This document shows, piece after piece, positions 31,954-43,100 of a stretch of 64,000 nt of DNA. Under the pieces are notes generated by a model. The model was not told the origin of the DNA, did no database searches, and saw nothing but the letters and a program-made list of their open reading frames with translations. The stretch's first letter is position 1. Each line of letters begins with the position of its first letter. The position numbers and the translations under genes are program-made. Location: NCBI GenBank assembly GCA_019914945.1, contig CM034102.1, positions 1,353,501 through 1,417,500 of the forward strand. Direction: 5' to 3'. This DNA is from Typha latifolia (taxonomy: Eukaryota > Streptophyta > Magnoliopsida > Poales > Typhaceae).

Positions 31954-34900
31954 ATGGCCGGAGAGCGGAGGAAGAGACCGCTCCATCTCTTCGGGCTAAC
32001 CTCGCTATTCGGCCGGCGGCTTCCTCCTTCGATCGACTCCGCTGGCGGCGGCTACTCGAGGGTGGTACATTGCAACGATCCGGGGAACCAAGAGGCGGCG
32101 CGGCTCGGGTACTGTGCGAACTCGATCTCGACGACCAAATACACCGCGGCGAATTTCGTGCCCAAATCCCTCTTCGAGCAGTTCCGCCGTGCCGCCAATG
32201 TCTTCTTCCTCATCATCGCGTGCATATCCTTCAGCCCCCTCGCGCCCTACCGCGCCGTGAGCATTCTCTTGCCCTTGGTGGTCGTCACTGGGGCCACCAT
32301 GGCCAAGGAGGCTGTGGAGGACTGGCGGCGAAAGAAACAGGTATTGCGATCGCTAAAAAAGAAGATGGTCTAAAGATGCAGTCTTGCGGTATGTATGTGC
32401 TTCTATTTTTGGGGGAAGTTTGATGTTGGTTCTTGAATTGGCAAGACTTTGAAGCAACGTGGTTTGAGTTGAAAGAATTTGGTAGGTCGTAGGAAGTTGC
32501 GATTACGAATATATCATGTTTGAACCGTAGGTTACAGTATCGATGTTTCCTTGATCAAGCCGGGATGTTTCCAAATTTAGATTTTTTTTTTCTCAAATTG
32601 AAGTCCCAGTTGTAGGCCTATAACCGAAGCAGTTCAGTTTGCTGCTTTGCTATCAATAGATTCATTTCTTCTCCCAAGTTGTGGGCCCTTCAGTTCTTGG
32701 TGCTTTTTGCCTGGGTTGGGTACTGAACCAATATACTCGATAATGTTCTGTTTCTAGTATTCATCAACAAATTAATGGAATCAAGACTACCGGTAATTCA
32801 TGCTTTGGTACATCATTATTGCTTAAATTTTAGTTCTTATTTTTGTTATCAAGCATACCTTCCCCAACCTGTCTTTAGTCACTGTGATTGGCTTTTTAGT
32901 GAGTCCATTGTTTTTCTTATTTATAGCAAGAATTTTCTTTTCCTTTTCAGGATATAGAGGTTAATAATCGCAAGGTTGGCATATATGATGGCACTCATTC
33001 TTTTCATCAGACAGAATGGGAGAAGCTTCAAGTAGGAGATATTGTTAAAGTGGAGAAGGATGAGTACTTCCCTGCAGACTTGCTTTTGCTATCTTCCAGT
33101 TATGAAGATGGACTTTGTTATGTTGAGACCATGAATCTTGATGGAGAGACAAACTTGAAAAGAAAACAGTCTTTGGAGGTCACATCTTCTTTATTCAATG
33201 ATCATTCCTTCCAGAAGTACAAGGCATTGATTAAATGTGAAGATCCAAATGAGAAATTGTATTCTTTTATTGGGACAATGTACCATGATGATGTGCAGTA
33301 TCCTTTGTCACTGCAACAGATACTGCTGAGAGATTCTAAACTACGGAACACACAACATATCTATGGGGTAGTGATTTTTACTGGACATGACACGAAGGTC
33401 ATGCAGAATACGATGGATCCACCTTCAAAGAGGAGTAATATTGAGAGGAGGATGGACAAAATAGTTTACACCCTTTTTGGTATATTGATTATTCTTGCTT
33501 CTGTTGGATCCGTCCTTTTCGGAATCAAAACAAAAGAAGAAGTTACTGCTGGAAGCTTTAGATGGTATCTAAGACCGGATACAACATCTTTGTTTTTTGA
33601 TCCTAAGAGAGCAGGATTGGCTGCTTTGTGCCACTTTTTGACTAGTCTTATGTTATATGGGTGTTTGATCCCTATCTCATTGTATATATCAATAGAGATT
33701 GTCAAGGTATTGCAAAGCACATTCATAAATGTAGACCACAAAATGTACTGCGAGGAGTCTGATAAGCCTGCACGTGCCCGAACATCGAATTTGAATGAGG
33801 AACTTGGACAGGTTCATACTATACTTTCTGATAAAACAGGAACACTGACTTGCAACTCAATGGAGTTCCTGAAATGTTCCATAGCTGGTGTTGCTTATGG
33901 TAGTGGATCGAGTGAGGTAGGTAAAGTTCTAGGAGGTGGAAAGGATGGTGAATTACTTCAACAGAAAGGTCTACCTTCTAGCTTCAAGGGGCATAACCAT
34001 TCTGCAGTCCCAATAAGACCGGTTAAAGGCTTTAACTTCACTGATGATCGTCTAATGAATGGGCAATGGGTTAAGGAACCTCATTTGGAAGTTATACAAA
34101 ATTTCTTCCGTGTCTTGGCCATCTGTCATACTGCCATTCCTGTTGTAAATAAAAAATCTGTTGAAATTTCTTATGAAGCTGAGTCCCCAGATGAGGCAGC
34201 TTTTGTCACAACTGCAAGGGAACTTGGTTTTGAGTTTTTTCAAAGAACACAGACAAGCATCTCATTGCATGAAATTAATCCAAAGATTGGCAGAAAAATT
34301 GATAGGTGCTCATTTCTTCACTTTACTAACCTAATCTTGTTACCTGTTCTTCTATTGATACCAATAAGTGTCTTTAAAATCAGGACATACAAAATTCTCA
34401 ACATCTTAGAATTTAGTAGTGCTCGCAAGCGAATGTCAGTTATTGTGAGAACTGAAGAGAATCAACTGTTGCTCTTCTGCAAGGGAGCAGACAGGTAATA
34501 ATTTGCTCCTTCTGAGGAGTAAATAGAAATTATGTTAACTTTTAAATCTGAGCTCACTTTCTTATCTGCATGGTTTAGTGTAATCTTTGAGAAGCTTTCC
34601 AAGGAAGGACAGTCATTTGAGGCTGAGACTAAATGCCACATTGATGAATATTCTGAGGCTGGTTTGCGAACCTTGGCAGTTGCATACCGCATACTCACTG
34701 AGGAAGAATATAGGATATGGAATGATGAGTTCTCAGCTGCCAAAAGTTTTGTTAATGCTGATCGTGATGGAATTGTGGACAAAGCAGCTGAACAAATTGA
34801 GAAAGATTTAATTCTCTTAGGTGCTACTGCAGTGGAGGATAGACTACAAAAAGGGGTAAACATCAAATTGCCAGAAAATTCTTCTCTTAATGTTATATAT

Positions 34901-37900
34901 TCTTTATATCATATGCTCTTATTAGCATGCATTCATCTAATGTCTATTATGTGGTCAGTGAATATGGTGTAACAAGGCAAGTTTTAATTTATGATGTTAT
35001 GTTGGGTTTGATATATTCTGAAATTCTACTGCAAATTCTTAAAAGCCCACTGATTCTTTTTTGTCATGCTGATATGCCTGTAAGGAAGCTGAATTCAAAT
35101 CATTTTTATTGTTGGTAGGATATTAACATCCAACTGCTGTGATAAAAAAAATAAAAATGGAAGACTGCGCTGATTCTTCTCCATTACTTACAGGTCCCTG
35201 AGTGTATAAACAAACTTGCACAAGCTGGAATTAAGATCTGGATTCTTACCGGTGATAAGTTGGAAACAGCAGTCAATATAGGGTGAAGTTTACTAGTGTG
35301 TTCAGTCCTTACTTAGGATGTTGCTTTTCTTGCTTGTCTGTTCGACAGGGATTAACTGTACAGTCTGGCAGGTTTGCGTGCCATTTACTGAGGAAAGAAA
35401 TGAAACATATTGTGATTCAACTGGATACAAAAGCTATTAATGGCATGAAAAAAGGAGACGAGGGGGTAATGGGAACAGTATATGCAACGATGTATCTTCA
35501 CTGAAGCACTTTTTATCATCATTTCTCATCTTTTCTTTACTTACTAGGTTATACACGAAATAATTGCAAACCAAATATATGAAGCACAGAGACAAGTTTC
35601 TTCATTGAAAGGAAGTTCTGTTCTGTTTGCTCTCATTATTGATGGTTATTCTCTGGCTTATGCTCTCTCTGGGAATCTAGAGAACTCATTTCTGGATCTA
35701 GCAGTTGATTGTGCATCTGTTATCTGTTGTCGTATTTCACCTAAACAAAAGGCACTGGTGAGTGCTTGCTGTAATCTTGATGTTGTTAACTAATTAGTTC
35801 ATGTACATTCTAGGGAATAATATTTTGTAGTATTAGCTTCAAGCAATCTGATAGAAATCTGGAAATATTTCAGATTACTAGATTGGTTAAAAAGAGGACA
35901 AGAAAAACTACACTTGCTATTGGTGATGGAACAAACGATGTTGGTATGCTTCAAGAGGCTGATATTGGTGTGGGGATCAGTGGTGTTGAGGGCATGCAGG
36001 TCAGCATATATCTCAGTTCCTTTCCTAAGTAGCTTCCCGCTTCTGTGTCGCTGGTAGACTAGTGTAAGCCTGTAAGGGTATCGGTTTCTCATGTAAGGTT
36101 TTATCCATGAATTTTAAAAAAAAAATTCTTTTTCAGTAAGTGTTTACAAAATAGTCTGACCTTATTATGACCATGCAAAATCTGTTCCGAGGAGTTAGGA
36201 AATAGGTATGCTATCAGGTTTGGTTGCTTTAAAGCCTCAAAGTAGATGATTCTTTATTGCAGGCTGTCATGTCTAGCGACTTCGCTATAGCTCAATTTCG
36301 ATTTTTGGAGCGTTTACTTCTTGTGCATGGGCATTGGTGTTACAGACGGATTGCTGCTATGGTAAAGTTTTACCTTTCCTTTCACATCATTTTCCCATAA
36401 ATTAGACCTCTGACTGTAACCAACTTAGGAATTTTTAGAATCACAATGTGTTAGTACAAGCCATTGAGCCATGACTAGAAGTCCTCTTTCCTTTAGAGGA
36501 ATGCTGCTATCATTATTGTTTGACAATCCGAGATGCATATAGTTATTATATGTGTTGATAAAATTACAGAATCTATGGTACCCGCCCTAATTTAAGAACA
36601 GAAATGTGCTTGAAGCTTGGATTTTACTGGCAAGATTTGCTGCCTCAGGTTTTCTTCTCATTGAAGCTTGGATTTTATCTTCTTTGAACAGATATGCTAC
36701 TTCTTCTACAAGAACATCACATTTGGCTTTACTCTCTTCTGGTTCGAGGCTCATGCGTTCTTCTCTGGACAGCCTGCTTATAATGATTGGTACATATCTT
36801 TCTACAGTGTTGCCTTCACATCCCTTCCGGTCATTGCTCTTGGTGTTTTTGATAAGGATGTCTCTTCTCGTATTTGCCTCAAGGTATATGGTCTCTTGTT
36901 ACTCTTTGTTTTTCTCACTCATCCTTCAAAATGCATGCTAGGAATAGCAGGGACAGATTTATGTCCTGCAGACTTGTACTTCTCTGAATAATTGAACGTT
37001 TTGGCAATCATGACCAAAATTGCAGCATACGGCTACATAGTTTGCTTAGCCCCCTAGTGCTTAATCAATCGAGTGGAATAGTGAATTGAGCACCTAAATT
37101 TTTGGAATGAGCATTAGCTGTTCTCTTGTTATGGCACCACTTTGTCTTGGTAGCTTATTTGATGCCTATATTTCTTGTTGAAATGGGTCCTACTTTAGGT
37201 AATGGAGTGGCATAATTTAATGGTCCTTTTGTTTATGAACCTTGGAGTTTACTTTTTTGTTTTAGTATTTATTTATGGAAAGCCAGTGGATTACTTTATT
37301 GGTTAAGTAGATATTTATTTGCACAAATAAGACATAGTAAATAGTGGCTGTTCATTGGAATGTGAACCATCTATTGGCCATCCTCTTTGTCTATAGATTT
37401 GTGATGACTATGTTAATCTATGTATTGACCACAGAGAAATTCCTTGTAATCTTGGACACATCTAGGTAGGGGTGGCAATAGAGTTAGGTTAGTTGAGTTG
37501 GTTTAGGATAGTGCTAACACAAATAAATTCTTTTGTTAAACGGGTCAAATTTTTCAAAAATGAACTAGGTATTAATCAGGTTAGCTGACAGTCTTGACAC
37601 TACCCGATTAACCTAGGCACAATTGGAATCCCCTCGTCATCTACTCATGGCAAGAAAGGAAGGAAGACTGTCCATGAAACTTCAACCTTTCCATCTTTTG
37701 CCTCTTTATTATTTTCTCTGCTCTGAAGACCAAAAGACTACATAAAGCTTCGATAAAAAAAAACAGAGAAGAGCACCTTCCCTTCCACACTCTTGTCTAC
37801 AACCTTAAGATCTCATCAACTTGCCACTCTTTTTCAAGCCGGCATCGGCCATGTTGCTTTCTAGCCCATGGTGATTTCGGTGACATCAACCAGCATCACA

Positions 37901-39222
37901 TCCACCTCCTTGAGAATCCTCTTGGCCTCTGGCATCATCTCCTGCCCACCCCTCCTCGCTGATCTTGAGCAAAAAGTTCATAAAACATTAAGAAGAAAAG
38001 AAAGACAACAAATCGATTAAGTGTAGGATATAGATGCAAGTCTAGATCCACTTAGGCAGTGAAGATCTCGGCATTGTTGGGTAAGAAAGAGAGTGAGTTA
38101 AGGAGGAATGTCTAGCTGCAGTTTCCTAGAACTTGAGATAAGTTATGGTTAAGGTTTTACAGATTTAGGCTGGCAAATAAGTTATATATATATATATACA
38201 CCATGTTAAAGTTAACTTGACCCGCCTAATCTGATTATTAAGCAGGTCAAATCGGATTGGTGATTTAAACCCAAATATGATCCGATTAATAAATAGTTTA
38301 GTTGAGTTGACATGTTATGCCCCAAACCCAATTACATTAAATCTAAACCACTGAAGGTTAGGTTATTGGGTTAGATCAAAATTTGTCGCCTCTGATCATA
38401 GGAAATTTAAATGCAGAAAGTCCATCTCTTTTATTTTTTAGCTGATTTATACTCAAGAGAGTTTCTGGTTAGCCCTTAGGTGCTGCTGGGATACATACTT
38501 GGGAGTACTTGTTTAACCGTTTAGGTGCAGCCCCATTAGCTTAGCTGATTTATACTATTAGTCTGCAATTTCTAATTATATTTAGAGCGTCACATGCTAT
38601 TTATTTGCAAAATGCTTACAATATACAATTTATTTTTTACATCAGATTCAGATTCTCATTCTTTGCTTTATCAGTTCATTTATACTTCTTACCTTTAAAT
38701 CTCATTTGACAGTTCCCTTTGTTACACCAAGATGGCATAAGGAACATCTATTTCAGCTGGCCTCGTATACTTGGTTGGATGCTTAATGGAGTCTGCACTT
38801 CAATAATGATATTCTACTTTACCACCAATGCCCTCCTTGATCAGGCATTTCGGGTGGATGGTCATGTTGCGGGATCTGAAATCCTTGGAGTGACCATGTA
38901 TACCTGTGTTGTGTGGATAGTGAATTGCCAATTGGCACTCTACCTCAGCTATTTCACATGGATTCAGCACCTCTTCATCTGGGGCAGCATCTTATTTTGG
39001 TACATCTTTTTGGTAATCTATGGCTCATTTCCACCAACGATATCCACAACAGCTTATTGGGTTTTCCTGGAGACTTGTGCTTCAAGTCCCCTGTATTGGC
39101 TATCGTCTCTATTTGTCATCATCACGGCCTTGTTACCGTATTTTTGCTATTCGACATTCCAGAGGACTTTCTTCCCCAAGTATCATGACATAATCCAGAG
39201 AGTACATCTGAGAAATCAGTAA
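31954..39222 (+). CDS. P4-type ATPase (aminophospholipid flippase, ALA family), eleven exons
   Basis: P4-ATPases flip phospholipids to the cytosolic leaflet, usually with an ALIS/CDC50 subunit. Exons: 31954-32340, 32951-34305, 34384-34494, 34579-34855, 35194-35282, 35372-35465, 35548-35757, 35874-35999, 36263-36361, 36692-36883 and 38713-39222. They sum to 3450 bp and 1149 residues. Visible features are the N-terminal SRVVHCNDP and [19 protein letters not shown], actuator DGET at 193-196, PISL at about 370 in TM4, phosphorylation site Asp423 in [15 protein letters not shown] in the nucleotide-binding domain, and the C-terminal six-helix part ([12 protein letters not shown] to LGWMLNGV to YTCVVWIVN). 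It resembles Arabidopsis ALA9/ALA10-type pumps. Oddities: the hinge motif is GDGTND instead of GDGAND (Thr861), preceded by KKRTRKT where SGTGKT is usual, and the protein stops at HLRNQ, lacking most of the usual C-terminal tail. Intron 10 (1.8 kb) holds a transposon-like insert. Confidence 0.9.
37467..38395. mobile_element. hAT-like non-autonomous element in P4-ATPase intron 10
   Basis: The left end reads TAGGGGTGGCAATAGAG. The right end ttgtcgcctctga is an imperfect inverted counterpart (about eight of twelve positions of the terminus). GGGTGGCAA termini are common among plant hAT-type elements. Sub-terminal motifs (gggtcaaat near the left, aggtcaaatcgg near the right) resemble those of the element at 43529-44981. 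The target duplication is not clean: catctagg on the left versus atcatagg on the right. The copy therefore looks old. It contains no coding frame and lies wholly inside the intron, in a region with normal splice sites at both ends. Confidence 0.5.
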
Positions 39223-39629
39223 AAGAAAACCTGGATGAATTGGCCGATGTATTGACAAAGAAGATGATTTTACATTTTACAAATTTGATGAAGACTACAG
39301 AATACAACAGAGTAGGGGGCATTGGTTTTATTTCTCCAGTGGCCTCACTCTATATTCTATAACTTCTTTGATGTAAGTAATCTGTTCGAAATATTTTTAA
39401 GAGGTTGAAAACCAACCAAAGCAAGGATTATACAAAAAATGTTTACAATGTGTCAATACACTGTGAAAACACTCTGAATATAAGGAATGTAAATACCATA
39501 AAGTTTGAATTGGTCACTACTTAAGCTTACTTGAATTCAGATTGAAGGAAGCTCGTTGTATAAAGTTTGAATTGGTTTGAATTGAAGAATTGAATACCTA
39601 TAAGTTTTTAAAACGTTTAAACTTAAACC
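39223..39629. other. 3' flank of the P4-ATPase gene
   Basis: Probable 3'UTR and short spacer before the tRNA gene. It contains a local direct repeat of the type taaagtttgaattggt (about 39498 and 39560). No gene is present. Confidence 0.45.

Positions 39630-39709
<80 letters not shown>
39630..39709 (+). tRNA. tRNA-Leu (anticodon UAG)
   Basis: An 80-nt cloverleaf. The acceptor stem GACAGTT pairs with AGCTGTC (39702-39708, one G-T pair), followed by discriminator A. The D arm contains TGGCCGAGTGGTCTAAGGC (A-box-like). The anticodon stem CCAGA/TCTGG encloses loop TTTAGGC, with anticodon TAG at 39664-39666. There is a long type II variable arm (TCCGAAAGG), and the T arm is GTGGGTTCAAATCCCAC (B box). 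It reads CUA leucine codons. No intron. It is followed directly by T runs that suit RNA polymerase III termination. Confidence 0.97.
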
Positions 39710-39713
39710 GAAA

Positions 39714-39718
39714 TTTTT
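39714..39718 (+). terminator. RNA polymerase III terminator (T run) of tRNA-Leu
   Basis: TTTTT begins 5 nt after the tRNA end and is backed up by further T runs at 39720-39730. Confidence 0.8.
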
Positions 39719-40115
39719 GTTTTTGTTTTTCTCTTTCTCGATTCATAGATTTATACTTGTATTCCGCGAAAATATTTTTATCTAATTTCGAATACAAATT
39801 CTCTATCCACAACTGCGGAAATCTTCAGCAGTCGGGCAACTTGGCATCTGGCAATTGGTTCCAAAACGAAGAAGGAGTGATGCCAAATTGGACGTGCGAC
39901 AGTGGCAGAGCACAAGACTAAAATCCCAACTCCGGCGTAGTCTTCCCGCGTCCAACCCACAGGAAACTTCTTGTAAAATCCTCACCTTGTCCCTTTCGGC
40001 GAAGAATTCTTCTAAAATCAACCCCCAAAATGTCTTCCAAGACGAAGATGAAGGCGAAGACCCCGTCCTCCGCTCGATTCTTTCCTTCTTCGCAAATACC
40101 AAACCCTCGGACGAG

Positions 40116-43100
40116 ATGGAGACGCCGCCTCCCGATCCGCTCGACGCCGACTCTGACGGCTCCGATTCGTTTGGCGAGCGCCAGATTGCGGCGGCGGAGG
40201 CGGATGGCGAGGCTATTCCGTCGGCGGAGGGGCTCGAGATCGTTGGAGATGCGCGCCCGGGGAGGCTCATCCAAGTAAGCGGGTATGCTGTGAACGGAGC
40301 TATTCGCTGTGAGTTCGCGGTGCGTGCTTTTAATTGCTTTACTTTTCAGGTGAAAGATTAGGGTTTCTTTATTCTTCTTTTGCCCTCTTCTTGCAGTGGA
40401 TGCGGTACTTTGACAATGGGAGCTCAAGTTACATCCAGGGTAAGTGGTTGTTCTCCCGAACCATTTATTAGTTCTTTGATTTGATTGAGAAACTGGGCCT
40501 AAAATGTGGAAATTTTGGTTTTTTTTAGTAGCATATTGAAAAGAAAATTAATAGGCATAGAGCTTGTCACGCAGAAGGCGTTACAAAAAAAGCAAATATT
40601 GTATCAGAAAATTATTGCACCTTAACATTAGTTTGCTGACCATCCCAGTCCCTGTATTCTAAAGATTTCTAGAGGACGGCTAGTAGGATTCTTTCTCTGA
40701 TGCTTATACTTAGAATAGGAAAGGGTTTTATATTAAGTCGTGTAAACTTTTGTTGTTTCTTTACTTTGTCAACTGACCAATCTATTTTTAAACTCCAAAT
40801 TTGACTGTTTGCTTTCAAGTCTTACAGCAATTCACTTTGCAACAGGTGAAAATGAAGCAGTTTATTTGGTTACAGCAGACGATGTTGATTTATATCTTGC
40901 TGTTGAAGTTGTTGCTATTGGGGATGGAGAGCTGGAAGTATGTCTCTATAACTGCTTGTTCCTTCCCATTTTTTCCTCTTGTATTTGGCTGTAAAACAGG
41001 TGCAAGATATTTCTTACTGTCAGTCTTATCTCTTGGTAATCCAGGTCCAAGATACGGAGTCGTTTCATATTAGCAATCTTATCTCGTAGTAATGTAAACT
41101 TAAATGGTTTAATAGTGCAATTGAGGTAACTGCATTACACACCAAACGGTAACTACTAATAATCTTACACTTAACAGGAAGAAGCTAGCAAGTAGCAACA
41201 CACTATATGATTGCCGAAGAATGAGGGTAATCTTTTTCTGTAAAGGTAGTCAACAGCAAATGTCAAGTATCTTTCATGGCTACTATGTTTGATGAATTCT
41301 CAAAAGTATCAAAACGAGAAAGACCCTTTCATTCATGTTTACCTATTTATGCTTCATTTATCTTTCATATGAGGTGTGCATGAGTGGCAGGCTCGATTAA
41401 TAGTTCAATACTACTCTAGCGAATATCATGGTTTGAAGTTTCATCACCTTATCTTTCAACACATTACACAAGATCTAATAGCATGTATGCTAGGGAGTTG
41501 AGATTGGGTTAGATACAAGCTGAATTTTAGCATACTTTAAATATATATATATATATTGTTAGGTTTGTTTCAGTTGGATGTTGGTTTTGAGGGCAGTTTC
41601 GGTTCGGATAAGATCTAAGTGCAAAAAATTTCAGCAAAATGTCTTAGTTTCTGACAAAAATTCAATCCATGGCAAATGCCTGCTTTAATCTTGACAGAAA
41701 AATGAACATCCAATGTAATTGAACATTTTGAAGTCAGTTTGCATTCGTAAGATCTGCAGTTAACCAGTTGGAGTTTGAAAGTGATCCTTGATCAGTTACA
41801 CTAAATGATAGCTAGGTCGGCAGTTGTTGATCGGGCTTTATCAATTCCTATATCTAACAAATCTTTCCTTTGGAAATGCAGGGTGAAACATTGAGGATCT
41901 ATGCAAATGAGCATAGAAAGATCTCTTGTGGTAAGCTTTTATTTGGAGCTTTACATTATTTGTTGATATTTGCTAACTTTTTTCATCAAATCAGCACTCT
42001 CATGGTTTGAATTCTGCAACTAGTTAAGGTTTTCATAGTAGATCCACTTCATGCATGTTTCATTGAAGAAGACGGAATTCAGAATTTGACTGAGTCAATG
42101 TATCCAGACTAGCTAATTGTCAGAATTGGAAGAAAGAAAAGAAAATCTGTGTACTCAAATACCAAATTATTATCAGATATTTCAGGAGTTGAATGCTATA
42201 AGCTAAAAATCATAAGTAGGTGGAAATGCAAATGTTGAAAATAACTTTAATGGGGTAGTTTTGTGGTCAGGCCGAAGGACTTGCAGGTTATCACTTCTTC
42301 TTTTGGCATATTTTTTTAATTTATATTATATATTTTAAGTTTCATTGTTTTGCCTTTTTGACTGGTAGTGATATAGCTTTCCAAATTGGACCAAAACTAT
42401 TCATTTAGAGTTCTAGAGCCTCAGCTGTTTGTCCATGAGCATAAGAAATATGAGATTTAATTTTTTTTTCTTTTTTTCTGGTTTGTTATTGATATAGTAT
42501 GATATCTGTAAATTTCCAAGTTCAGCCACTGGTCCTACCATATAATCATTGATCCAAATTATTAGAAGTATATGTCTCTCTTTTCAAATCAGTAAATACC
42601 ATGCAGTTAGAATTGACAAACTGCTGTTTGATGGAACAAAATGTCTGCTAAATTTGTTCATAATGAGTTGGAGCTAGATGTTTTTTTTTGGTTCTATATA
42701 ATGTCCACTAGTGCATAGATAAGTTTGTTGACTGTGATTCTTCTTGTCACATGCTGAGAGATGTTTATATTTTAATACTCAAAATTTTCTAGTGCAGACC
42801 TCAAAATGCAAGAGGAAATAGAACGGAATTTTTTTATTGCGCATGCAGCATTTGATGTCTCCCTAATGGTAATATGCTACAATGTTTTCCTGCATACATG
42901 TTTTTGGCCTAGACATACTTATTCAATTAGTTAGTACTTACTATGGAAGTCTCTGTAAATTTACAGCTTCGACATAAGTGGGAGAAAGTTAAGTTATCAT
43001 TGACAAGGAAGGGCTTTTCCATCAGGATTAGAGGATCACCGCGTATTGTTCTAGATCAGAAGTTTTTACCATGCGTAGCTGTATGATTCCTGAACAAATT

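Noticed and set aside
32070..32423. Alternative-frame open frame over P4-ATPase exon 1
   Set aside because: The real exon in the other frame matches the ATPase N-terminus up to a good donor at 32340; this frame has no motif.
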